In this document: positions 29,783 to 37,924 of the stretch, in pieces
Layout of the letters: the number at the start of each line of letters is the position of its first letter
Position numbering within the stretch: position 1 is the first letter of the stretch
Source of the DNA: Vicinamibacteria bacterium
GTDB lineage: Bacteria; Acidobacteriota; Vicinamibacteria; Vicinamibacterales; UBA8438
DNA: 52,917 nucleotides
Assembly (NCBI GenBank): GCA_022821235.1
Contig: JAJEEA010000551.1
Span: 1-52,917, forward strand
Reading direction: 5' to 3'
Translations under genes and position numbers: made by a program
Notes under the pieces: model-generated
What the model was told of the DNA's origin: nothing
Databases searched by the model: none
The model's input: only the letters and a program-made list of their open reading frames with translations

Positions 29783-30352
29783 ATGAGAGCCGGAGTGTCC
29801 GACGTCCCCATCCGCCACTACCGCCTGAGTCGGGTCGAGTACGACCGTGCCGTGGAAGCCGGCGCGTTCGAGCCGGACGCCAGGCTGGAGCTCATCGACG
29901 GAGGCCTGAACGCGATGACACCCGAGGGGGTCGGCCACACGATCGGCATCGACCTCGTGGCCGACTGCCTGCGGCGGGTCTTCGGCCTCGGGTTCTACGT
30001 ACGGATACAGCACCCGCTGGCGGCCGACGACTACTCGGAGCCCGAGCCGGACGTGGCCGTCGTGAGGGGCGCGATCCGCGACTACGACAAGGGCCATCCA
30101 ACGTCGGCGGTGCTGGTCGTCGAGGTCTCGAACGAATCACTGCGGTACGACCGGACCGTCAAGCAGCGCCTCTACGCACGGTGCGGGATACCCGAGTACT
30201 GGATCCTCGCCCTCCCCGAGGCCCGTCTCGAGATCTACCGCGACCCGGCTGGAGACGGCTATCGGAGCGTCACCAGCCATGCAGCCGGGGACGAGGTCGC
30301 ACCGCTCGCCCGCCCCGACGCACGGATCGTCGTCGACGATCTGCTTCCCTGA
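29783..30352 (+). CDS. Uma2-family (DUF820) endonuclease-like protein
   Basis: ELIDGGLNAMTPEGVGHTIGID...EPEPDVAVVRG...VLVVEVSNESLRYDRTVKQRLYARCGIPEYWIL. Confidence 0.85.
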   Translation: MRAGVSDVPIRHYRLSRVEYDRAVEAGAFEPDARLELIDGGLNAMTPEGVGHTIGIDLVADCLRRVFGLGFYVRIQHPLAADDYSEPEPDVAVVRGAIRDYDKGHPTSAVLVVEVSNESLRYDRTVKQRLYARCGIPEYWILALPEARLEIYRDPAGDGYRSVTSHAAGDEVAPLARPDARIVVDDLLP

Positions 30353-30455
30353 CTCCGAGAGTCGAGGACCTCGAGAGAGTCCGGGTCTGGACCGGAGGAA
30401 CCACCGCCGCCTTCGATCCGTTCCAGGGATAGCTGGCGCCCGACCGGCCGTGCCG

Positions 30456-30556
30456 AGGGCAGCGCTGTCCGCGGCTGCCGCTCGGTGGAGCGGCCGCCTG
30501 ACGCGTGCAGGGCAGCGCTGTCCGCGGCTGCCGCTCGGTGGAGCGGCCGCCTGACG
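30456..30556. repeat. Two tandem copies of a 53-bp-period repeat
   Basis: AGGGCAGCGCTGTCCGCGGCTGCCGCTCGGTGGAGCGGCCGCCTGACG occurs twice. Confidence 0.85.
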
Positions 30557-30583
30557 GCGCCCGGCGAGGGTATCATTCGCTGA

Positions 30584-31372
30584 ATGGGCCTCGTTCGCAT
30601 CGGTTCGCGCCGCGCGGCGGCCGCGTTCGCGTTCCTGCTCGCCGCGCCGGCCGCGGGCGTGGCCCAGACCGAGCTCCAGTACCAGTACGGCAACTTCGTC
30701 AACCCGTTCACGGGAGAGCGGCGCTACGCGTCGGTCCTCACCTTCCAGAACGCGACGCGCTGGTCGCTCGGCGACAGCTTCATCTTCATCGACTGGACCG
30801 ACGACCACGGCGCCGACGGGTTCAACGAGAAGAGCATGTACGGCGAGTGGTACCCGACGCTGAGCCTGGGCCGGGTGACCGGGCGCACGATCGGGGCCGG
30901 GCCGATCCGGGACGTGGCCCTCATCGGCGGGCTCAACTTCGGCAACGAGGCCGACATCTTCAAGGTCGTGCCCGGGGGGCGGCTCTCGTGGGACGTGCCG
31001 GGCTTCTTCTTCCTCAACACCGACTTCGGCGCCGCCATCGACAAGAGCAGCGGGGTCGCCCGGGGCGGCGCCCCCAGGACCGGCGTCGCCTTCGTCATGG
31101 ACGTCAACTGGGGCGCCGGGTTCGACGTCGGTTCACAGTCGTTCCTGTTCGCCGGGCACACGAAGTACGAGGGCGCCTCGACCAACGAGCTGGGCCACCG
31201 CATCAGGGCCTCCCTCCTTGCGCAGCCCCAGCTCGGCTGGGACGTCGGCAAGGCGATGACCGGCCACGCCGGCGAGCTCTTCCTCGGGGTGGAGTACCAG
31301 TACTGGCGGAACAAGCTCGGGGTGGACGCGGGCGACAACGTCGCGCAGTTGTGGCTGATGTGGCGGCTCTGA
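30584..31372 (+). CDS. Outer-membrane nucleoside-channel (Tsx/OmpK)-like protein
   Basis: Signal peptide then QTELQYQYGNFVNPFTGERRYASVLTFQNATRWSLGDSFIFIDWTDD...VGVEYQYWRNKLG. Confidence 0.7.
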   Translation: MGLVRIGSRRAAAAFAFLLAAPAAGVAQTELQYQYGNFVNPFTGERRYASVLTFQNATRWSLGDSFIFIDWTDDHGADGFNEKSMYGEWYPTLSLGRVTGRTIGAGPIRDVALIGGLNFGNEADIFKVVPGGRLSWDVPGFFFLNTDFGAAIDKSSGVARGGAPRTGVAFVMDVNWGAGFDVGSQSFLFAGHTKYEGASTNELGHRIRASLLAQPQLGWDVGKAMTGHAGELFLGVEYQYWRNKLGVDAGDNVAQLWLMWRL

Positions 31373-31395
31373 CCGATCTCCGTGCACGGCTCGAC

Positions 31396-31440
31396 GGCGA
31401 CAACGTCGCGCAGCTCCGGCTGATGCGGCGGCTGTGACCG
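31396..31440 (+). repeat. 45-bp duplicated 3' end of the Tsx-like gene
   Basis: GGCGACAACGTCGCGCAG..CTGATG.GGCGGCT.TGACCG at 31331-31375 and 31396-31440. Confidence 0.8.
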
Positions 31441-31517
31441 TCGCGGGGACGCCGGCGGGCTCGTTCGCGAGCCGGGGGGGATTCGATTGTCCCGGACAGC
31501 CTCGGCGAGCGGTGCGC

Positions 31518-32186
31518 TCAGGGCGTGGCGCCGGCCTCGCGGCCCGCCTGCCAGAGGGTCCAGTTGGCGTTGACGGTCGACGCGCGGCCGGCGCCGTCGA
31601 ACACCAGGAGCCGCGTGGCCACCTTGTCGATGAAGAACCGGTCGTGGCTGACCACGATGACCGCCCCCGGGAAGTTCACCAGGGCCCGTTCCATCACCTG
31701 CGTGGCGGTGACGTCGAGGTGGTTGGTCGGCTCGTCGAGAATCACCACCGGCGCCCCCGACAGCAGCGACAGGGCCAGGGCGACGCGGGCCCGCTGGCCG
31801 CCCGACAGGGTGCCGATCTCCTGCTGCAGGTCCATCTCGGAGAACTGCAGGAGCTCGAGGAACCGGTGGACCTGCTTGCGCGGGGCCCGGTGCGCGAGCC
31901 CCTCGAAGTTGACCTTCCGGGTCACCGTGGCCTTCGGGTCGAGGCCGTCGAGGACGACGTTGTAGTCGACCCAGGGGTCGCCGAGCTTCCAGTGCACGCG
32001 GCCCGCGTCGGGCGCCACCTCGTTCCGCAGCACGCGCAGCAGCGTCGTCTTGCCGCAGCCGTTGGGGCCGACGACCACCAGCCGGTCTCCCCGGTGCAGC
32101 GTGAAGTCGAGACCATCGAAGAGCGTCTGCCCGCCGTAGCGCTTCGAGAGCCGCGTCACCTCGCAGAGCTCGTCGGCGGTGCGCAT
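31518..32186 (-). CDS. ABC-F ATPase, C-terminal ABC domain
   Basis: VVGPNGCGKTTLLRVLRNEVAPD...LSGGQRARVALALSLLSGAPVVILDEPTNHLDV. Confidence 0.85.
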   Translation of the reverse strand: MRTADELCEVTRLSKRYGGQTLFDGLDFTLHRGDRLVVVGPNGCGKTTLLRVLRNEVAPDAGRVHWKLGDPWVDYNVVLDGLDPKATVTRKVNFEGLAHRAPRKQVHRFLELLQFSEMDLQQEIGTLSGGQRARVALALSLLSGAPVVILDEPTNHLDVTATQVMERALVNFPGAVIVVSHDRFFIDKVATRLLVFDGAGRASTVNANWTLWQAGREAGATP

Positions 32187-32198
32187 GCCCCGGTAGAT

Positions 32199-33196
32199 TC
32201 ACGTCACGATGGTGTCGACCTCGCGCGGCGTCTGCTGCCTGCGGATGTTCGCGAGCCGGCGGGCGAGGGCCCGGCTCCGGTTCCGGGCCGCCTCGCGCCG
32301 GTCCTGAATCGCCTCGGCCTCGAAGGCGAGCAGCTCCTCCTCGTGCCGGAACTCCCGCTCGAGCTGGCGGGTCTTCCCCCGCTTGCGGCGCACGAACTCG
32401 ACGACCCGCAGTCGTACTCGTGGAACCGGTGGTTCTGTATCTCGACGACCCGGTTCACCGCCCGGTCGAGGAAGTGCCGGTCGTGCGAGACGACGAGGGC
32501 GGCGCCCCTGAACTGCCCGAGCCAGCTCTCGAGCCACGCCAGCCCGTCGAAGTCGAGGAAGTTCGTGGGCTCGTCGAGCAGCAGCACGTCCGGCGCCTCG
32601 AGCAGGATTCTCGCCAGCGCCGCCCGGTTGCGCCATCCGCCGGACAGGTGATCGATCGGCATCGTCCGGTGCCGACGGCTGAACCCCAGCCGGCTGAGCG
32701 CGGTGTCGATGCGGTGCTCGTACGTCCACCCGTCGCGGTGCTCCATCTCGGCCGTCAGGGCCTCGTACCGCTTCAAGAGCCGGTCCTGCCGGTCTCCGGA
32801 AGCGTCTTCCCCGAGCGCGCGGGCGGCCCCGGGGCCGGCGTTCCCGCCGGAAGGCCGCGCCGTGCTCTCCGCGAGCGCGCGGGCGACGTCCGCCAGGTCC
32901 GCCTCTATCCGCCGGATGGGCTCGAACACCTCCCGCAGCACCGACTCGACCGACGCCGCGCCGCTCAGCTCCGAGAACTGCGAGAAGTAGCCGATGCGGA
33001 GGTCGGCCGCCACCTCGACCTCGCCCTGCGACGGTTCCTCCCGCCCCAGAATCAGCCTCAGCACCGTCGTCTTGCCGGAGCCGTTGCGTCCGAGCAGCCC
33101 GGTCCGGTCGCCGGGGGCGAGGCGGTAGAAGACATCGCGGAGCACCTGCTTCCGCCCGTACCGTTTGGAGACCTGCCGCAGGCGGATGAGACTCAT
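32199..33196 (-). pseudogene. ABC-F ATPase, N-terminal ABC domain + linker (frameshift ~32.41 kb, in-frame TGA at 32199-32201)
   Basis: MSLIRLRQVSKRYGRKQVLRDVFYRLAPGDRTGLLGRNGSGKTTVLRL...HLSGGWRNRAALARILLEAPDVLLLDEPTNFLDF; linker RRKRGKTRQLEREFRHEEELLAFEAEA in another frame. Confidence 0.75.
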
Positions 33197-33335
33197 GGGC
33201 CGTTCCGGAAGGCGCGTCGTATCGGGAATGCGGGGGGCGGCCGTTCGTCGCTCGGCGTATGCTCGCCATGGCGTCCGCCCGAGCCGTGCGACACCGTGGG
33301 AACAGGGGGGGCGGTTGCAGGCCGCCAGACGACAA

Positions 33336-33884
33336 TCAACGTGGAGATGCGCCAGTCAGAACCTCAATCGAGACCGTCGTGCCGATATAGGTTCGAACTC
33401 TGACATCCCTGTAGTCTTCACTGTCGACCGTCCTGGCCGGCTCGGCCCTCAAGGTCTGTTTGTTCAGCCGGCGATTCTCGCAGATGATCAAATAGCTGGT
33501 CTCCAGCCCGCCATCATCGAACGGAGCCTCCCGCTCGACTTCGCACACGGTGCGGAGGTACGCCAATAGCGGCAGCGAACGGCGCACCTGTTCTCTCGCC
33601 CTCGGGTCCCAGGTGGCCTTGAGCTCTACGAGAATCGCGTGCGTGCGACCGCTCACTTCCGCGACCAGCAGGTAGTCGCAGATCAGGTTCAAGCCGGCGC
33701 GCAGGTTGAGCCGCGGAACGTGACCCACCCCGCCAGCTCCCAAACGTATCGCAGTGATCGGTACTCCGGCCAGGACCTGCACCTGCATCCCGGATTGCTC
33801 GTCCGTCAGGAGTACGCCGTCGGCATTCGAGGGCGCAAGCGCGAGGCCCTCCACGGTTCCCGGCAGTTCGGAGACGAGTGACAT
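33336..33884 (-). CDS. Putative PD-(D/E)XK nuclease-like effector
   Basis: NLICDYLLVAEVSGRTHAILVELKATWDPRAREQVRRSL (D-x-ELK pattern); start 1 nt after the ATPase stop. Confidence 0.55.
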   Translation of the reverse strand: MSLVSELPGTVEGLALAPSNADGVLLTDEQSGMQVQVLAGVPITAIRLGAGGVGHVPRLNLRAGLNLICDYLLVAEVSGRTHAILVELKATWDPRAREQVRRSLPLLAYLRTVCEVEREAPFDDGGLETSYLIICENRRLNKQTLRAEPARTVDSEDYRDVRVRTYIGTTVSIEVLTGASPR

Positions 33885-33885
33885 G

Positions 33886-35316
33886 TCAACCGTGCGATTG
33901 TTGCGTCAAGCGCATGGCCAGCTCGTTGGCCACGTCGTTTATCTTGTTGATGGTCTCATCGAAGTTCGGCATATCGATACCGAGCTCGTCGACCTGGCAG
34001 CGGGTCAAGCCGTTCTCCTGCGCTATGTACGCCCGGATCCGTTCCGGCGCGACGCAGTCGTCCTTGGCATACCCCAGTCTCCTCATCACGCTCGCCCTCT
34101 TGTTGAACTCGGAACTCAACATGATCAGGTTGTTGAGTTCCTTGATGAGATAGTCGCTGTGGGTCGTCAGCAACACCTTCAGTCCAGCGCGAACGAGTCT
34201 CGCCAGCAATCGTGCCAGCAGTATCTGGTTGGCCGTGTCGAGATGGCTCTCGGGCTCGTCGATGATCAGCAGGTGGTTTCTTCGCGCTACGTGACGCAGG
34301 AAGAAATAGAAGTCCGACAGTCCACGGGCGGACGAAGACGCGAGATGCAGCGGAATGGCGAAACGGCGGTCTCCGCGCGCAACGGATCGAAACTCGATTG
34401 CATCACCGGAAACCGAATAGTAGCCGTCCATCAGTTTCCGGATGTCCTTGAAGAAAGCGTCATTGTAGACTTCGCTCCTTTGCTTGCGGAGATCGGGAAT
34501 GCTGCGCGTGTAGTCGATGTTCTCCTTGATGGGAAGTGCGTAACGACTGACCGTCTCATCGAGCAAATCGAACGGGAAATCAGGATCCCTGCTCTGGCGG
34601 TCGCCGTACTTCTGCAGCAGATCGACGAGCTGGCTCTTGCGGAAGTCGAGCTCCCGGTAGAAGAGCGAGATTCCGAAGCGTTCGGCGGAGAGCACGAAAG
34701 GGTCCGACGGAAGTTCAGGGAACATGAAAGGGAGATAACGGCGCCAGAGACGGCGTCGTAGAGCCGCAGGGTGGATTCGCTTGCTCCTGGACTGAGCGTC
34801 GATGGCGAAGAGAGTGGTTCCGTCGTAGCGGATTGATGGCGAATGTTCGGGTTCCGCGACGACCTCGCTTCCGGGGAACTCCGTGGCCAAACGTACATTG
34901 ATGGAAGCGTTGTCGAACTTCTCGGCTGGGGAGCTGAAGACACCGGGTAAGACACCTCCGGAAAATCGCTCGGTCAGCGTAACGATCGCCGTCTTGCGCT
35001 CGCGGTTCAGGGCGTCCGGCGCCACCGAGAATTCAGCCTGGCCGTTCTCGGCGATCTGTGTGCTCAGCTCCTCGAACGCGGGATAGCGGTCGGCCGAACG
35101 GGAGGCTGCGGAGCCCGAAGTCCGGGAGGGTCCAGGCCAGTCTTCCCACGTCTTCAGGAAGCCGTAGAGCGTGTAGACGAGGTAGGTCTTGCCGGTGTTG
35201 TTGCGGCCGGCGATCAACGTGAGGTCACCGAGCTCCAGTTCGGCACTCTCGATGGGACCGATGTTGCGGAACGTGAAGGTGAGCGGCGTTCGGTCCGTGG
35301 AAATGGCACTCGACAT
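33886..35316 (-). CDS. OLD/ABC-like AAA ATPase
   Basis: FTFRNIGPIESAELELGDLTLIAGRNNTGKTYLVYTLYGFLK...LLIIDEPESHLDTANQ...VLLTTHSDYLIKELNNLI. Confidence 0.85.
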   Translation of the reverse strand: MSSAISTDRTPLTFTFRNIGPIESAELELGDLTLIAGRNNTGKTYLVYTLYGFLKTWEDWPGPSRTSGSAASRSADRYPAFEELSTQIAENGQAEFSVAPDALNRERKTAIVTLTERFSGGVLPGVFSSPAEKFDNASINVRLATEFPGSEVVAEPEHSPSIRYDGTTLFAIDAQSRSKRIHPAALRRRLWRRYLPFMFPELPSDPFVLSAERFGISLFYRELDFRKSQLVDLLQKYGDRQSRDPDFPFDLLDETVSRYALPIKENIDYTRSIPDLRKQRSEVYNDAFFKDIRKLMDGYYSVSGDAIEFRSVARGDRRFAIPLHLASSSARGLSDFYFFLRHVARRNHLLIIDEPESHLDTANQILLARLLARLVRAGLKVLLTTHSDYLIKELNNLIMLSSEFNKRASVMRRLGYAKDDCVAPERIRAYIAQENGLTRCQVDELGIDMPNFDETINKINDVANELAMRLTQQSHG

Positions 35317-35478
35317 GACGCGGTTCTCGGAGTCGTCGGTGACCGGCCGTCGCGCGTCCCGGGTGTTCGTGGGAGCCGTCGGTGCCCGAGGTCGGCAAGG
35401 CGGCTGCATCGAGCACAGGCTCCACGGAGGATGCGACGCGGATGCGGCTGCCGCCACGACAAGGCTGCGGACTGGCGC

Positions 35479-35904
35479 CTACAGCGGCCAGTCGCGGAGG
35501 ATGCGCTCGGTCTCCTCCAGGTGGGTGCTCTCGTCGCGGATGAAGTCTTCGAGCTGCACCGCGAGGCCCTTGTCGCCGTAGGCCTCGGCCTCCTGCGCCC
35601 GCGCGGTGTAGCCGCGCATGGCGTGGGCCTCGGCCTCGACGACGGCCTCGAGCATGGCGCGGTTGCCGTCGGGCAGCGCGACCTCGCGCGGCACGGTCGT
35701 CGGCTTGCCGCCCAGCGAGACGATCTTGTTGGCGAGGAACTGGGCGTGCAGTTGCTCGTCGGCGACCTCGGCCAGGAAGAACTGCGAGAGCTGGGGCCGG
35801 TAGGGGCCGGTGGCGCGGGCGGCGTAGAGGATGTACTGGATCATCGCGCCGAGCTCGTCGGCGAGGTCCTGGTTGAGCTTGGCGATCAGTTCTTCCCTGG
35901 TCAA
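35479..35904 (-). CDS. Ferritin-like / bacterioferritin-family protein
   Basis: MTREELIAKLNQDLADELGAMIQYILYA...FFLAEVADEQLHAQFLANKIVSLGG...EDFIRDESTHLEETERIL. Confidence 0.8.
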   Translation of the reverse strand: MTREELIAKLNQDLADELGAMIQYILYAARATGPYRPQLSQFFLAEVADEQLHAQFLANKIVSLGGKPTTVPREVALPDGNRAMLEAVVEAEAHAMRGYTARAQEAEAYGDKGLAVQLEDFIRDESTHLEETERILRDWPL

Positions 35905-36226
35905 CGGTCTTCTCCTCGGCGGGCGGCGCCTCGTCAGGCGCCGGTCGAGCGGTCTCTCCTCGCGGGCGGTCCGTCCTCAGCCGTCGCTGGCCATCGATCT
36001 CTCCTTGGCGGGCGGCGTCGTCAGCCGTCGCGGGCCCACGGTCACTCTGGGACAGTGATCGACATGAGGTTGCCGGTTGCGCTCAGCGATGCTCCGCATC
36101 TTGCGGCCTTGCGCGCCGGACACATGGCAAAGCGATTCTCGTCACCGTCCCTGGCGGACGGCGCCCCGGGTGCGGCTCCGGGGCGCCGGTGCTTCTTCAC
36201 GGGCGCCGCGGGGGCGCCCGGTGTCG

Positions 36227-37525
36227 TCAGTCGACGATCGCCTGGTAGACCAGCGACCGCACCTTCTGCTGATCGTCGAGGCCGATGGCCGGGATGATCT
36301 GGGTCAGGTAGACCACCACCATCTCCTCCTTCGGGTCGGCCCAGTAGGTGGAGTGGTAGGCGCCGCCCCAGCCGAACTCGCCCGCCGAGCCGGGCAGGCC
36401 GGCGGCGGCGGGGTCGTGGGTAATCGAGAAGCCGAGGCCGAAGCCCTGGCCGGGGCGGAACGGGATGCCGCCGAGGTGGTCGCTCAGCATCGACTCGACG
36501 GTCTTGCGCGACAGGATGCGCGTGCCGTCGAGCTCGCCGCCGTTCAGCATCATCTGCAGGAACGTGGCGTAGTCGGTGGCCGTCGACAGCAGGCCGGCGC
36601 CGGCTGAGAACGCCTTGCGGGGGCCCTCGACGTAGTGTCCCTGGCCCACCATGTGGCCGGGGTCGGGGGCCCGCTCGAAGCTGCCGCCGTCGCCCACCGA
36701 CGAGTAGACGGTGGCGAGCCGGCCCAGCTTGCCGTCGGGCAGGAAGAAGTGGGTGTCGTTCATCCCGAGGGGCTCGAACAGGCGCTCGGTGAGGAACTCG
36801 CCGAGGGTCTGGCCGCTGATCTTCTCGATCATGGCGCCGAGGATGTCGGTGTTGTAGCCGTAGATCCACTGCTCGCCGGGGTGCGCGTCCATCGGCAGCT
36901 CGGCGAGGCGGCTCATCGTGTCGCCCACCGGCTCGTCGCGGTCGGCGAAGTACCAGCCGGTGATGCCGGCCTCCTCCCACGCGTCGGCGACCGGCCCGCG
37001 AGCGCCCAGCAGGCCCATGCCGTAGCTGATGCCGGCGGTGTGGGTCAGCAGGTCGCGGATGGTGACGGGCCGGCGGGCCGGCACCACGTCGTAGCCGCCG
37101 TCGTCGTTCGGCTCGGCGACGGTCGTCTCCGCGAACGCCGGCAGGTACTTGCCGACGGGGTCGGTGATGAGCAGCCTGCCCTCCTCCTGCAGCAGCATGA
37201 CCCCGACGCTGGCCAGCGCCTTGGTCTGCGACGCGATGCGGAAGATGCCGTCGGACGGCATCGGCGCCTCGGCCTCGACGTCGCGCCAGCCGATGCCCTC
37301 GCGGTACGCGATCTTGCCGCGGCGGACGACGATGGTGACGGCGCCGGCGAGCCGGCCCTCGTCGACCATGGTCTCGAGGGCGAGGCTCAGGCGGTCGAGC
37401 CGCTCCGACGACATGCCCACCTCTTCCGGCTCGACCCGGACCAGCCCCTGGGCGGCTCCGGTCTGGGGAACGAGCAGCAGCGCGAACACGACGGCGAGCG
37501 CCGTCAGGCGAATGCGTGATCTCAT
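36227..37525 (-). CDS. Serine beta-lactamase-like hydrolase (class C/PBP4*-like), exported
   Basis: Signal peptide; FRIASQTKALASVGVMLLQEEG (SxxK), YGYNTDILG (YxN). Confidence 0.9.
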   Translation of the reverse strand: MRSRIRLTALAVVFALLLVPQTGAAQGLVRVEPEEVGMSSERLDRLSLALETMVDEGRLAGAVTIVVRRGKIAYREGIGWRDVEAEAPMPSDGIFRIASQTKALASVGVMLLQEEGRLLITDPVGKYLPAFAETTVAEPNDDGGYDVVPARRPVTIRDLLTHTAGISYGMGLLGARGPVADAWEEAGITGWYFADRDEPVGDTMSRLAELPMDAHPGEQWIYGYNTDILGAMIEKISGQTLGEFLTERLFEPLGMNDTHFFLPDGKLGRLATVYSSVGDGGSFERAPDPGHMVGQGHYVEGPRKAFSAGAGLLSTATDYATFLQMMLNGGELDGTRILSRKTVESMLSDHLGGIPFRPGQGFGLGFSITHDPAAAGLPGSAGEFGWGGAYHSTYWADPKEEMVVVYLTQIIPAIGLDDQQKVRSLVYQAIVD

Positions 37526-37698
37526 GGCGTTACCTCGGTCTTTCGTCGATCTCGACGGGTAGAGTTCCGGAACGCGGATTCCTGCCTTCAATGATAGCCG
37601 TGACGGCGGTCGCGCAGGTAGAGCGGCCTGCGGCGACCGCGGCGTGCTGGCGGCCGGGGCAAGCCGAGGCGCGCCGACGTCGGTCGTCCGCGACGCGG

Positions 37699-37896
37699 TC
37701 ACCGGGCCCGGATCTGCTCGCACCAGTCGCGCAGCGCCCGCCGGTCCTGGGCGAAGCCCTCGGTGTAGTGGTAGCGGTCGAAGGGCGCCGGCATCCGCAG
37801 GTCGATCAGCGGTATCCAGTGCGGGAGGTGCTCTCGCTGGAGGGCGCGCTTGTCCTCCAGCGTCGGCGGACCGAGTGCACCGCTATCGACCTTCAC
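37699..37896 (-). CDS. Short hypothetical protein
   Basis: MKVDSGALGPPTLEDKRALQREHLPHWIPLIDLRMPAPFDRYHYTEGFAQDRRALRDWCEQIRAR. Confidence 0.35.
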   Translation of the reverse strand: MKVDSGALGPPTLEDKRALQREHLPHWIPLIDLRMPAPFDRYHYTEGFAQDRRALRDWCEQIRAR

Positions 37897-37924
37897 GCTG
37901 CCGTGAGGTCATCGCCCGCCGGTG

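Noticed and set aside
31331-31440. Tsx 3'-end duplication considered as a diversity-generating retroelement TR/VR pair
   Set aside because: Substitutions are not adenine-specific and no reverse transcriptase is visible
35905-36040. Three imperfect CTCCTCGGCGGGCGG...GTCAGCCGTCG repeats upstream of the ferritin-like gene
   Set aside because: Weak, GC-rich and low-complexity; not enough to argue function
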